DNA of 64,000 nt. Source: Terasakiella sp. SH-1 (GTDB taxonomy: Bacteria; Pseudomonadota; Alphaproteobacteria; Rhodospirillales; Terasakiellaceae). The notes beneath the pieces are model-generated. The model had not been told where the DNA came from and made no database searches. It saw only the letters and a program-made list of their open reading frames with translations. A program made the position numbers and the translations under genes. Shown piece after piece: positions 36,597 through 46,030 of the stretch (position 1 is its first letter; every line of letters begins with the position of its first letter). The stretch spans positions 1,334,501-1,398,500 of the forward strand of contig NZ_CP038255.1 of NCBI RefSeq assembly GCF_004564135.1, given 5' to 3'.

Positions 36597-37205
36597 ATGA
36601 TTTTCTACCCACAGGAGCGTATGGGGCTGTTTATTGATGGGTCTAACCTTTATGCCGCAGCGCGTTCGCTTAATTTTGACATTGATTACAAGCGCCTTTT
36701 GGAGGTTTTTGCCAATAAGGGGCATCTGATCCGCGCTTTTTATTACACAGCTCTTGTTGAAGACCAGGAATATTCCCCGATTCGACCGTTGGTGGATTGG
36801 CTGGATTACAATGGTTATACCATGGTGACCAAACCGACCAAGGAATTCACCGATGCGCAAGGCCGTCGCAAGATCAAGGGCAATATGGATATTGAGCTTG
36901 CCATTGATGTAATGGAGATGGCGGAACATCTGGACCATATTGTTATTTTCTCTGGTGATGGGGACTTTCGCCGTCTGGTCGAGGCCGTTCAGCGCAAAGG
37001 TGTGCGTGTGACAGTCGTCAGCACAACGCGTTCAAGCCCGCCAATGGTCGCCGATGAATTGCGCAGGCAGGCTGATAACTTTATTGATTTGGTCGATTTG
37101 GAAGATACGGTGACGCGACCGGCTGGCCCGGCAGGACAAAGTTCTTCTCAGCCCGATTATGAGGATGAGTATCTTGATGATGATGCCGAGTATGTTGAGG
37201 AATAA
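36597..37205 (+). CDS. NYN domain protein (LabA/DUF88 family)
   Basis: The 202-residue protein has a PIN-like NYN nuclease fold: GLFIDGSNLYAAA with the first acidic residue, KGNMDIELAIDVM, and HIVIFSGDGDFRRLVEAV with the Asp cluster. The C-terminal 30 residues are an acidic tail (YEDEYLDDDAEYVEE). Members are predicted RNases. ATG 36597 is used; a TTG 12 bases up is possible. It is three bases before the uracil-DNA glycosylase gene. Confidence 0.92.
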   Translation: MIFYPQERMGLFIDGSNLYAAARSLNFDIDYKRLLEVFANKGHLIRAFYYTALVEDQEYSPIRPLVDWLDYNGYTMVTKPTKEFTDAQGRRKIKGNMDIELAIDVMEMAEHLDHIVIFSGDGDFRRLVEAVQRKGVRVTVVSTTRSSPPMVADELRRQADNFIDLVDLEDTVTRPAGPAGQSSSQPDYEDEYLDDDAEYVEE

Positions 37206-37208
37206 GAG

Positions 37209-37853
37209 ATGACATCCCCTACCTCAGCTGTTCCGACACCGGATTGTGATCTCTGTCCGCGTCTTGTTGAGTTTCGCCATGATAATCAGGCAAAATACCC
37301 GGATTTTTTTAACGCACCCGTTCCATCATTTGGGCCGCTTGAGGCACAAGTGTTGGTTTGTGGTCTGGCACCGGGATTAAAAGGAGCCAATTGCACCGGG
37401 CGTCCCTTTACCGGGGATTATGCCGGGGATCTGTTGTATCCAACCTTGAAGACGTTTCATTTTGCAACAGGTGAATATGGCGCACGCGCAGATGATGGCT
37501 TTGAACTGGTCAATTGTCGCATTACCAATGCCGTACGGTGTGTACCACCTCAAAATAAGACAACAGGGCCGGAAGAAAAAGCCTGCCGTCCCTTTCTGAT
37601 TGACGAAATGAAGGCCATGCCTAATTTAAAGGCCATTCTGGCGTTGGGTGGTGTGGCGCATAATGCGGTGATCCAGACACTGGGCCTGAAGAAATCACAG
37701 TGGAAATTCGGCCATAATGCCCGCCATGAGCTGGGGGATGAATTGCCTATTTTATTCGACAGTTATCACTGTTCACGCTACAACACAAATACGGGTCGTT
37801 TGACCGAAGAAATGTTTCATGACGTGTTTCGCAGCCTGTGCGAAGAGCTATAA
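37209..37853 (+). CDS. Uracil-DNA glycosylase, family 5 (UDGb-type)
   Basis: The 214-residue iron-sulfur glycosylase removes uracil and related damaged bases. It has the N-terminal CDLCPRL pair of cluster Cys, motif GLAPGLKGANCTGRPFTGD (family 5 has no catalytic Asp/Asn here), further Cys in NAVRCVPPQNK and KACRP, and DSYHCSRYNTNTG at the DNA-contact loop. It is co-directional with the NYN gene and 17 bases before thrH. Confidence 0.92.
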   Translation: MTSPTSAVPTPDCDLCPRLVEFRHDNQAKYPDFFNAPVPSFGPLEAQVLVCGLAPGLKGANCTGRPFTGDYAGDLLYPTLKTFHFATGEYGARADDGFELVNCRITNAVRCVPPQNKTTGPEEKACRPFLIDEMKAMPNLKAILALGGVAHNAVIQTLGLKKSQWKFGHNARHELGDELPILFDSYHCSRYNTNTGRLTEEMFHDVFRSLCEEL

Positions 37854-37870
37854 ACTAAGGGGGAAGTCTC

Positions 37871-38482
37871 GTGGAAATCGTATGTCTTGATCTTGAAGGT
37901 GTTTTGATCCCGGAAATCTGGATTAACTTTGCCGAAAAAACAGGGATTGAGGCCCTGAAACGTACGACACGGGATGAGCCGGATTATGATGTTTTGATGA
38001 AATATCGCCTTGATATTCTCGATCAACATGGCTTGAAAATGAAAGATATTCAGGACGTCATCAACAGCTTGGGTCCGCTGGATGGGGCGAAAAAGTTCTT
38101 GTCAGAGTTGCATGAAGATTTTCAGGTCGTCATTCTTTCTGATACGTTTTATGAGTTTGCAGAACCGCTGATGCGTCAGCTGGATTGGCCGACTTTATTC
38201 TGTCACCGTTTAATCGTGGATGAAAATGATCGTGTAGCTGACTATAAGCTACGGCTGACAGATCACAAACGTAAAGCTGTCGAGGCGTTTAAACAGCTGA
38301 ACTTCCATACGATTGCAGCGGGCGATAGCTATAATGACACGACAATGTTGGGGGAAGCGCATACGGGCATTCTCTTTAGTGCGCCTGATAATGTAATTGC
38401 GGAATTCCCGCAGTTTAAAACGGCTTTCACCTATGATGAGCTAATGACCCATATTCGTGCCGCGAGCCCACGCTTTGGCTGA
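37871..38482 (+). CDS. thrH: Bifunctional phosphoserine phosphatase/homoserine phosphotransferase ThrH
   Basis: This HAD-fold enzyme, described in Pseudomonas, dephosphorylates phosphoserine and can pass the phosphate to homoserine. The 203-residue protein has the nucleophile motif DLEGVL (Asp7 and Glu9, the latter typical of ThrH in place of a second Asp), SDTFYEF and GDSYNDTTML. Start GTG 37871 with GGGGGAAG upstream. It overlaps the DUF4169 gene by 8 bases. Confidence 0.93.
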   Translation: MEIVCLDLEGVLIPEIWINFAEKTGIEALKRTTRDEPDYDVLMKYRLDILDQHGLKMKDIQDVINSLGPLDGAKKFLSELHEDFQVVILSDTFYEFAEPLMRQLDWPTLFCHRLIVDENDRVADYKLRLTDHKRKAVEAFKQLNFHTIAAGDSYNDTTMLGEAHTGILFSAPDNVIAEFPQFKTAFTYDELMTHIRAASPRFG

Positions 38483-38648
38483 GATCATCAACCTTCGACA
38501 AAAACGCAAGCAAAAGGCCCGTTTGGATAAGGACAAACGGGCTGAGGAAAATCGCGTTAAATTTGGCCGAACAAAAGCGCAGAAGAAAAAAGAGGCTTTT
38601 GAAGCCGGAAAACAAAAACAATCTGTGGATGATCATAAGTTAGATTAA
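38475..38648 (+). CDS. DUF4169 family small basic protein
   Basis: The 57-residue, highly charged protein reads MAEIINLRQKRKQKAR... with ENRVKFGRTKAQKKKE, the DUF4169 pattern. The likely start is TTG 38475, overlapping the thrH stop. An ATG at 38457 in the same frame would add six residues unlike the family. Function is unknown. Confidence 0.85.
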   Translation: MAEIINLRQKRKQKARLDKDKRAEENRVKFGRTKAQKKKEAFEAGKQKQSVDDHKLD

Positions 38649-38736
38649 AAAACTAAAAATAGGGCTTGAATTTTTTTTGAGTTCGTATACATCCTAAAAT
38701 GGTCTTTTCGGATTAAAATATAATTTTAGGTGACTT

Positions 38737-39000
38737 ATGCGCTCTTTTGTTTTTTCTCTAACTTTATTGGCAGCTTCTTTTGGGGCTTTTGCAACCCATG
38801 CTGGGACTGTTGGTGTGCCTGAGGCCCCCAATTTAATGCCTGCACCGGCTCCGGCCCCCGCTCCTGCTTCGGTCCAGTCTGTAGATTCCAGCTTGAGTGC
38901 TGCGCAATGCACGAGCTTAAAAGAAACATATATTGGTTCTAAGCCAGTGGTGCAGGAACGTTTGAAGACGTTGTATCCAACCTGCCTGAAAGATCTGTAA
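38737..39000 (+). CDS. Small secreted protein with Pro-Ala linker
   Basis: The 87-residue protein has a clear signal peptide (cleavage near ATHAG, residue 22), then a PAPAPAPAPA stretch (about 36-46), and a 40-residue C-terminal part with two Cys that may form a disulfide. Not recognised. It is 4 bases before the next gene, so the two are probably one unit. Confidence 0.75.
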   Translation: MRSFVFSLTLLAASFGAFATHAGTVGVPEAPNLMPAPAPAPAPASVQSVDSSLSAAQCTSLKETYIGSKPVVQERLKTLYPTCLKDL

Positions 39001-39004
39001 GAAA

Positions 39005-39676
39005 ATGAGAAAATTCCCCTATATCGAGATCGACCTCAAAACAGACATTCTGGCTTTTGCTGCCTTTGTGATGGCTTTAGGGGGCGTTCTGGTGCAGGGA
39101 TATCACTTTGTCAGGGGGGCGCAAGTAACCTTGTTTCCCCCTGAACAGGTGATCATGATTTTTTATCAATATCATCCCAAGGATGAAAAACGTTATTTAC
39201 GCTTGGGTGCCCGTGTTGCTTATACCAATGATGGGGAGACGGGGCATAATGCGGTTGTTGAAAAAGAAACAATTTCCTTTGAACTTGACGGGGTAAGATA
39301 TGAACAGCAATGGCAGTCTGTTCATAAATTCACGGGAACGGAAGCCAGTGTTAAGACTGAATATATTAGCGAAGCCAAGCCAGAACCAATTCAAGCAGGT
39401 AACGCAATCAGTCGTGAGATCTATTTTGCACCACACAGTATACGTTGCACGCAAAAGCAACCAGATTGTAATGTTGAAAAGAATTATTTGACAGGAATCG
39501 ACTTTCTTAATGGCATTGCTGGGCTTGAGCAGTTAAAAATTACCATTTCTTCCAAGTTGTTTGATGTAAAGAAACCAATCAGGGTTTCCTGCCTGATTGA
39601 TGTGGATACAGCTTTGATCGGTAAGCTGGCAGCTTTTGGGTCTGCCGCCCCGAGTTGCTGGCCTGAATCATCTTGA
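39005..39676 (+). CDS. Uncharacterised single-pass membrane protein
   Basis: The 223-residue protein has one hydrophobic helix (about residues 14-36) after a short charged N-terminus, and the rest probably lies in the periplasm. The soluble part is beta-rich with four Cys, two as CTQKQPDC. I do not recognise it. Its closeness to the small secreted protein at 38737 suggests that they work together in the envelope. Confidence 0.75.
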   Translation: MRKFPYIEIDLKTDILAFAAFVMALGGVLVQGYHFVRGAQVTLFPPEQVIMIFYQYHPKDEKRYLRLGARVAYTNDGETGHNAVVEKETISFELDGVRYEQQWQSVHKFTGTEASVKTEYISEAKPEPIQAGNAISREIYFAPHSIRCTQKQPDCNVEKNYLTGIDFLNGIAGLEQLKITISSKLFDVKKPIRVSCLIDVDTALIGKLAAFGSAAPSCWPESS

Positions 39677-39701
39677 TTACGCTTTAAGGGGCAGGACCAA
39701 T

Positions 39702-39738
39702 AACAGCGCCACCTAGCCGGAAGGAAGGTGGCGTTTTC
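39702..39738. terminator. Bidirectional terminator between 39005 gene and chemoreceptor
   Basis: The stem CGCCACCT pairs with AGGTGGCG, flanked by AACAG/CTGTT which extends the pairing, and is followed by TTTTC. Confidence 0.8.
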
Positions 39739-39747
39739 TGTTATGGG

Positions 39748-41454
39748 TTAAGCCGCTTTTTCGGCACTCTCAACATTGTTGAGGAAATTGTTGATATAAG
39801 CTTGAAGGTCATCAGAGATTGCCATCAGCTCAGATGCCGAGCTGGAGACTTCCTGAGCTTTGACTCCCGTGTCCTTGGCTTCATCAGTCACATTTGCAAT
39901 GTTATCTGCAACGCGTTGTGTCCCATCGGCAGCTTGCTGAACGCTTCGGGTGATTTCATCGGTTGAGGAACTTTGTTCTTCCACCGCCGCCGCTACGCTT
40001 GAAGACATGGAGCTAATCTCATTGATCATGTTGGAAATCTCGCGGATGGCTTCCACAGCACCGTTGATTTCACCTTGGATACTAACGATCTGTGCGCCAA
40101 TTTCTTCGGTTGCTTTACTGGTTTGAGAAGCCAGGTTTTTCACTTCTGAGGCCACAACGGCGAAACCCTTGCCCGCATCCCCTGCCCGTGCGGCTTCGAT
40201 GGTGGCGTTCAGGGCCAGCATATTGGTTTGATCTGAAATATCACTAATCAAGCCCACAACTTCGCTAATACGATCAGATGCATTGGCAAGGTGGCTGATC
40301 TTTTCATTGGCAATATCTGTTTTTTCAACAGAATTGGAAAGCAGGCCCGTGGTTTGTTGGACATCGCTTGAAATTTGCTGGATTGATGCGCTGAGCTGCA
40401 TACTGGCAACAGAAACGGAATCAACATTTTCTGCAGCTTGTTGGGTATCATTGGATACGTTTTCAACTTTGTTACTTGTTGACGCCGCATTGCCGTTTAA
40501 TGCATCAGCTGCGTTATGAAGGGTTGTAATTGAATTGGAAACAGCCCCCATCATTTCACCGATTTTTTCTTCAAACTTTTTAGTGAGGTCTGCAACGGCT
40601 TGCTGGCGGCGGATTTGCTTTTGTTGTTCAGCACCTTCGCGTTCTTCAAGTTTGATGCGTTCAATGGAACTTTCTTTAAAAATCTGGATAGCTTTGGCCA
40701 TATCACCAATTTCATCTTCACGCTCTAGTCCGTTGACTTCTGTGTCCAGTTCGCCTTTGGCTAACTTATTGGTTACAATGACAAGTCTTTGAATGGGGGT
40801 GACGCCTTTTTTAGCAAGAAAGATGGTGATTGCGATGAAAATGATTAAAACAAGCCCTGCTGAAATGATGATGGAATTTACAATGTTGTTGATAAAGGCT
40901 TCGCTTTTTTCTTTTTCAATACCAACGTAAAGAATGCCGACGACTTTGCCGGATGGGTCAAAAATAGGGTTATATTCGGTGTAATAATCAATACCGAAAA
41001 TAGTAGCTTCGCCGCGATAGGTTTTACCGCTTTTTACAACAGGGTATGCGCGCCCGGTTTGCCCCAAAGGGGTGTTGATTGCACGGGAACCGTCCGGCTT
41101 TTTAATGTTTGTGGTTTTGCGCCAGAAGTCTTTTGTTTTTTCATCCCATTGAAAAACTGTCGCTGTATCCCCCGTGGATTGGGTAATGCGGTCAATCATG
41201 AAGTGGTTGCGAAATTTCGGGAAACGAATGGTTTTGATGTCATGGACATTGCCATTATCATCAATTTTGAACTTCAGGCTTGGATACAGCATCTGAAAAC
41301 CCATTGCTGCAGTACGCAAGGATTTCCCTTGAAGGTCCTGTACGAATGTTTTTAATTCTGAATTCAGCGTAATCACTGATGCAGCGCCAATCCCAACTGC
41401 GGAAAGCAAAAGCAAGAGTGTTGAGAAAACAACCATTTTCGTCGTAATGCGCAT
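39748..41454 (-). CDS. Methyl-accepting chemotaxis protein with periplasmic Cache-type domain
   Basis: The 568-residue receptor has TM1 at 7-29, a periplasmic single-Cache-like domain at 35-185 ([23 protein letters not shown] at its end is typical), TM2 at 192-214, HAMP at about 215-270 and the signalling domain to the C-terminus with the hairpin tip [22 protein letters not shown]. The ligand is unknown; small organic acids are common for this sensor class. Partner CheW is at 12664. It has its own promoter region at 41455-41755. Confidence 0.93.
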   Translation of the reverse strand: MRITTKMVVFSTLLLLLSAVGIGAASVITLNSELKTFVQDLQGKSLRTAAMGFQMLYPSLKFKIDDNGNVHDIKTIRFPKFRNHFMIDRITQSTGDTATVFQWDEKTKDFWRKTTNIKKPDGSRAINTPLGQTGRAYPVVKSGKTYRGEATIFGIDYYTEYNPIFDPSGKVVGILYVGIEKEKSEAFINNIVNSIIISAGLVLIIFIAITIFLAKKGVTPIQRLVIVTNKLAKGELDTEVNGLEREDEIGDMAKAIQIFKESSIERIKLEEREGAEQQKQIRRQQAVADLTKKFEEKIGEMMGAVSNSITTLHNAADALNGNAASTSNKVENVSNDTQQAAENVDSVSVASMQLSASIQQISSDVQQTTGLLSNSVEKTDIANEKISHLANASDRISEVVGLISDISDQTNMLALNATIEAARAGDAGKGFAVVASEVKNLASQTSKATEEIGAQIVSIQGEINGAVEAIREISNMINEISSMSSSVAAAVEEQSSSTDEITRSVQQAADGTQRVADNIANVTDEAKDTGVKAQEVSSSASELMAISDDLQAYINNFLNNVESAEKAA

Positions 41455-41755
41455 AACTATACCTCAATAAAGACATAGCCGAAGAGGCCCCCCGACCTTC
41501 GACCCGAACAGTGAAATCTTTATACTTTGGAATTAAGTATTTTCCTCACCTATTTAGGTAGCCTATTGCGTAATTATTCTTGATTGTTCATTAACATGAT
41601 GAAAGTATTGTTTTTTTTGACTTTTTCGAAAGTTAAAAATATGAAACCAAAAGATATTTTTGAGGTGTTTTTTTAATTACAAGTTCTGCCTGTGTATAGA
41701 ATCGGCATTCGCAGATGTATAGATTTCATCTAAAAGGTGTTTTGGGTGCTGTGAC
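41455..41755. other. AT-rich gap upstream of the chemoreceptor gene
   Basis: These 301 bases lie between the chemoreceptor start and the smpB stop. They contain runs of T/A, AATCGGCATTCG at about 41699-41710 (one half of the icmF/bioB palindrome), and no open frame that I trust. The receptor promoter should be here. Confidence 0.5.
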
Positions 41756-42244
41756 TTAGTATTTTTCGCGCATTAAGCGGGCTTTATCGCGTTTCCAGTC
41801 CCGATCCTTGATGCTTTCGCGTTTATCGTGACTTTGTTTACCTTTGGCAATCCCGATGGCAACTTTGGCAATTCCGCGATCATTGAAGTGAATATGCAGC
41901 GGAACAAGCGTATAGCCTTTCTGCGTTGTCATTCCCAACATTTTGTCCAGCTCTCGTTTATGGAGCAGAAGTTTACGTGGACGCAGTGGCTCGTGATTAA
42001 AACGGTTCCCACCTTCGTACACCGGGATATTAGCATTGACCAGATAAAGCTCACCATCTTTTTCAGTGGCGTAAGCTTCCTGAATACTGGCGCGACCACT
42101 GCGCAGGGATTTGACTTCGGTGCCTGTCAAAACCATGCCGCATTCAATGGTATCTTCAATGAAATAGTTATGGCGCGCCTTGCGGTTTTGTGCCGCAATG
42201 CGCGCCGAAAAATCATCGTTCTTTTTTTTCTTCTTGGCTGCCAT
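41756..42244 (-). CDS. smpB: SsrA-binding protein SmpB
   Basis: SmpB carries tmRNA to stalled ribosomes. The 162-residue protein starts MAAKKKKKN and has [29 protein letters not shown] plus the C-terminal [20 protein letters not shown] tail that enters the decoding channel. ATG 42244 lies 4 bases after the dapA stop, so the pair is coupled. Confidence 0.97.
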   Translation of the reverse strand: MAAKKKKKNDDFSARIAAQNRKARHNYFIEDTIECGMVLTGTEVKSLRSGRASIQEAYATEKDGELYLVNANIPVYEGGNRFNHEPLRPRKLLLHKRELDKMLGMTTQKGYTLVPLHIHFNDRGIAKVAIGIAKGKQSHDKRESIKDRDWKRDKARLMREKY

Positions 42245-42248
42245 GGAC

Positions 42249-43121
42249 TTAGATAAGGCCAGCACCAGTCAAGGCGTTACGGACAGTTTCTTTGCTACTG
42301 TCAGAAATTTCTACCAACGGCAGACGTGTTTCAGAAGAGCAACGCCCCATCAGTTCAGCGGCATATTTCACAGGCCCTGGGCTGCTTTCGCAGAACATGG
42401 CATTGTGAACCGGCAGCAACTGGAACTGAATCTCCATGGCCTTTTGTACATCGCCTTCACGCCATGCACGTTGCATGTCAGAACACAGTTTTGGGGCAAT
42501 GTTGGCTGTGACAGAAATACAGCCATGACCACCGGCAGACAGGAACTGAACAGCTGTGGCATCTTCACCAGAAAGCTGACAGAAGTTTCCGCCGCAAGCT
42601 TGATAAGTATCCAGCGGGCGTGTCAAATCCCCTGTTGCATCTTTAACGCCAACAATGTTTTTGAGTTTGGACAACTCTGCCATCGTTTCCGTCGTCATAT
42701 TAATGACAGAACGGCCCGGAATGTTATAGATGATGATGGGCAGATCCACCGCATCATGGATTGCTTTATAATGGGCAATCAGGCCCGCCTGTGTCGGCTT
42801 GTTATAATAAGGTGTCACAACAAGACCGGCATTGGCACCTGCTTCCTTGGCATGTTTCTGCAGGCTGACGGCTTCGGCTGTATTGTTGGAACCGGTTCCG
42901 GCGATGACCGGAACGCGTCCCTTGGCAGCCTCAAGACACAGTTCCACCACACGGCGGTGTTCATCGTGGCTGAGAGTCGGTGATTCACCAGTGGTGCCGA
43001 CCGGGACGAGTGCATCAGACCCTTGCTCGATCTGCCATTCAACGTGGTCTTGGAACGCTTGTTCGTCGACTTTTCCGTTTTTGAACGGCGTGATCAGGGC
43101 AGGAATAGAACCCTGAAACAT
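42249..43121 (-). CDS. dapA: 4-hydroxy-tetrahydrodipicolinate synthase
   Basis: DapA condenses pyruvate and aspartate semialdehyde in lysine/diaminopimelate synthesis. The 290-residue protein has the GTTGESPTL loop, Tyr132 in YNIPGRS and the Schiff-base Lys160 in [12 protein letters not shown] 43121 with AAGGAGA upstream is the start; the frame to 43226 has no homology. It is divergent from the lytic transglycosylase gene, with 220 bases between. Confidence 0.97.
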   Translation of the reverse strand: MFQGSIPALITPFKNGKVDEQAFQDHVEWQIEQGSDALVPVGTTGESPTLSHDEHRRVVELCLEAAKGRVPVIAGTGSNNTAEAVSLQKHAKEAGANAGLVVTPYYNKPTQAGLIAHYKAIHDAVDLPIIIYNIPGRSVINMTTETMAELSKLKNIVGVKDATGDLTRPLDTYQACGGNFCQLSGEDATAVQFLSAGGHGCISVTANIAPKLCSDMQRAWREGDVQKAMEIQFQLLPVHNAMFCESSPGPVKYAAELMGRCSSETRLPLVEISDSSKETVRNALTGAGLI

Positions 43122-43341
43122 GATTATCTCCTTGGTATGTGTAGGAAAAAATGTGCCTACACAAATCAAAACTATTTTTTGGATTGGGGAACATAACTGT
43201 TCTGTTGGCAATGGGCAAGTTTTCAAAGCGAAAAAAGTTGAATCCGTTCTTGCGGATGGCTGTGCTGCCGCTTAAAGTATTTGTCCAAGCAGGGATCGCA
43301 GAATGAATTCTTGCAGAAAATAGACACGGGATGGATGACCA

Positions 43342-45330
43342 TTGAGTTTGTCTTTTAAGGTAAAGCAATCACGCCTTTTCATGAGTGCCCTTGCATTTGG
43401 TGCGTTCATGTCATTGCAGCCCCTTAGCGCTGCACCCCTTTCTCATGCAGATTACAAAATTACCAAGTCCGCTTTTCAGGATGCCAAAAAGAAGAAATGG
43501 AAACGCGCTTCCAACAAGGCGGTGAAGGCGAAAAGCACGATGCCTGCCAAACTGGTTCGCTGGATGCAGATTATTGACCCGAAAAAGGATGTTTCTTTTC
43601 AGGATATTGCGGCTTTTATTTCACATAATTCAGAGTGGCCGCGCCAGTCAATCCTTCAACGCCGTGCTGAAGAGGCCATGAGTGAAGCCATGGCACCGCA
43701 AGCTGTCATCAAATGGTTTAATGGTCGCCAACCCCGAAGTGCCAATGGACATATACGACTTGTGGACGCCTTGCATAAACTGGGACGGGTGCAAGAGGTG
43801 CGTGAACAGGTGCGTAAATCCTGGCTTAAGGTAAACTTTGGTCGCCAACAGCAAAAACAGTTTTATCGCAAATATCGGAAATACCTGACTTATCAGGATC
43901 ATGTGGATCGTCTGGATCGTTTGTTGTGGGAGGGGCGTTATTATCCGGCACGCCGGATGTTGCGCCATGTAAAGAAAGATTGGCAGCGACTGGCCGAAGC
44001 CCGCTTGGCATTACGTCGAATGCGCGGTGGTGTTGATGGTGCCATTGCCCGTGTCCCGAAAAAGTTTATCGAACATCCGGGACTTTTGTTTGAACGTATG
44101 CGATGGCGCCGGATCAAGGGACGCCATGAAGGGGCTGTCGAGTTATTTTTCAAAGCACCGCAAGACCTGCCCTACCCGCATGTTTGGTGGAAACAGCGTG
44201 TGATTATGGCACGCCATGCCATTCGTGAAGGCCATTACAGCGAAGCTTATCGTATGGTCACAAACCATGGTTTGGAGAAAGGTGCGAACTTTGCCGATGC
44301 AGAATGGATGGCAGGCTGGATCAAGTTGCGCTTCTTAAAAGAGCCACAAGAGGCGTTAGCCCATTTCACAACATTGAATAAGGCGGTGAAATATCCCATC
44401 AGTAAGGCACGGGCCACCTATTGGGTTGCGCGCTCTTATGAAGATATGGGCAAGGCCGAAGAAGCGGATAAATGGTATAAAGAGGCATCGCAATATACCA
44501 CCTTTTATTACGGCCAATTGGCGAGTGAACGTTTAGGCAAACGCTCGCAAGTAACGGTTAATTTGAAAGCACAACCAAACAAACAGGAACGTATTTCCTT
44601 TGAAGAAAGCGAGCTTGTGGATGTGGTTTCCTTCCTTAAGCGCATTGGGGAACGTGAACAGATGCGCAGTTTCATCTATCAGCTGAATACCATGAGTACC
44701 ACGGCAGGCTGGCGCACGCTGGTGGCTGAACTTGCCATCAAGTCAGGACGGCCGGATTTGGCGGTTTATGTCGGGAAAAAAGCCTTACGTGATGGACATG
44801 GTGTCATTGAAGCTGCCTACCCGCTTCTTGATCCTAAAATCATGCGTAAGACACCAGAAAAAGCCCTTGTTCATGGGGTGGTACGTCAAGAAAGTGCCTT
44901 TTATGAAAAGGCGCAGAGCCATGCTGGTGCACGAGGGTTGATGCAATTGATGCCACGCACAGCCCACCGTTTGGCGAAGATGAAAAACTATAAATATTCT
45001 CGCAAGAAACTGACTTCTAGTCCCAAGATGAACGTGTGGCTTGGCAGTGAGTATCTGGATGATTTGTTGAAAAAGTTTGATGGGTCTTATGTGCTGTCAT
45101 TGGCCTCTTATAATGCAGGGCCACACCGGGCCCGCCAATGGGTTAAGGAATTTGGCGATCCTCGCACCGATGACCGTGACTATGTTATCGACTGGGTTGA
45201 ACAAATCCCCTTTAGCGAGACACGCAATTATGTGCAACGTGTGTTGGAAAATGTGCAGGTTTATCGCTACCGTTTGAAAACAACACAAATTGCATCTTCT
45301 TTGGAATCTGATTTGAAAAGAAGAAAATAG
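43342..45330 (+). CDS. slt: Soluble lytic murein transglycosylase
   Basis: The 662-residue periplasmic enzyme cleaves peptidoglycan with formation of 1,6-anhydro ends. It has a signal peptide (LFMSALAFGAFMSLQPLSAA), a long helical super-ring domain (about 40-480), and a C-terminal catalytic domain with Glu in VVRQESAFY, GLMQLMPRTA and SYNAGPHRA. The start is probably TTG 43342; ATG 43381 would shorten the signal. It is one base from the dehalogenase gene. Confidence 0.94.
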   Translation: MSLSFKVKQSRLFMSALAFGAFMSLQPLSAAPLSHADYKITKSAFQDAKKKKWKRASNKAVKAKSTMPAKLVRWMQIIDPKKDVSFQDIAAFISHNSEWPRQSILQRRAEEAMSEAMAPQAVIKWFNGRQPRSANGHIRLVDALHKLGRVQEVREQVRKSWLKVNFGRQQQKQFYRKYRKYLTYQDHVDRLDRLLWEGRYYPARRMLRHVKKDWQRLAEARLALRRMRGGVDGAIARVPKKFIEHPGLLFERMRWRRIKGRHEGAVELFFKAPQDLPYPHVWWKQRVIMARHAIREGHYSEAYRMVTNHGLEKGANFADAEWMAGWIKLRFLKEPQEALAHFTTLNKAVKYPISKARATYWVARSYEDMGKAEEADKWYKEASQYTTFYYGQLASERLGKRSQVTVNLKAQPNKQERISFEESELVDVVSFLKRIGEREQMRSFIYQLNTMSTTAGWRTLVAELAIKSGRPDLAVYVGKKALRDGHGVIEAAYPLLDPKIMRKTPEKALVHGVVRQESAFYEKAQSHAGARGLMQLMPRTAHRLAKMKNYKYSRKKLTSSPKMNVWLGSEYLDDLLKKFDGSYVLSLASYNAGPHRARQWVKEFGDPRTDDRDYVIDWVEQIPFSETRNYVQRVLENVQVYRYRLKTTQIASSLESDLKRRK

Positions 45331-45331
45331 C

Positions 45332-46030
45332 ATGACGCAAAAATTGGAAAATATTAAAGCATGCGTTTTTGACGCGTATGGTACTTTGTTTGATGTGGCC
45401 GCATCAGCGCGCCATTGTGCGGCAGATATTGGGGATAACTGGCTGAATTTTTCGGCCATGTGGCGCAAGAAGCAGCTGGAATATACATGGTTGCGCACCA
45501 TGATGGGGCGCTATGTGGACTTTTGGCATGTCACGGGTGAAGCACTTGATTTCACGATGGATACGTTCAACATGCAAGACCCCTTGCTACGCGCGCGTTT
45601 GATGGAATTATATTTGAAGCTGGATGCGTATCCCGAAGTCCCCAGAATGTTGGCAAACCTCAAGGACCGGGGGATTAAGACGGCAATTTTGTCAAATGGG
45701 TCACGCACCATGTTAACTGCCGCTGTGCGTCAAGCCGGTATTGCCCATTTGCTGGATGATGTTATGTCTGTTGATGAGGTCAAAGCTTTTAAAATTGACC
45801 CAAGGGTCTATCAAATGGCTGTTGATCATTTGGAGGTCGAACCCCATGAGGTCGCTTTTCAGTCTGCCAATGCATGGGATGCGGTTGGGGCGACAGCTTT
45901 TGGTTTTCAGGTTGTCTGGATCAATCGTTTTGGTCAAAAACAGGAACAAATGGGGCAAGATATTTTGCCGAAGATTGAGGTGAAGTCCCTACATCATTTC
46001 CCTGATATTGTTTGCGAGACGGAAGTGTGA
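45332..46030 (+). CDS. Haloacid dehalogenase, type II
   Basis: The 232-residue HAD protein hydrolyses 2-haloacids such as chloroacetate in the known family. It has nucleophile Asp14 in VFDAYGTLFD, AILSNGS, and VAFQSANAWDAVGATAFGF at the metal-independent active site. It sits between slt and an alpha/beta hydrolase, one base from each, so it is part of a three-gene unit. Physiological substrate unknown. Confidence 0.9.
   Translation: MTQKLENIKACVFDAYGTLFDVAASARHCAADIGDNWLNFSAMWRKKQLEYTWLRTMMGRYVDFWHVTGEALDFTMDTFNMQDPLLRARLMELYLKLDAYPEVPRMLANLKDRGIKTAILSNGSRTMLTAAVRQAGIAHLLDDVMSVDEVKAFKIDPRVYQMAVDHLEVEPHEVAFQSANAWDAVGATAFGFQVVWINRFGQKQEQMGQDILPKIEVKSLHHFPDIVCETEV

Noticed and set aside
42180-42983. 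267-codon plus-strand frame opposite smpB/dapA
   Set aside because: Both genes on the other strand are certain; no homology.
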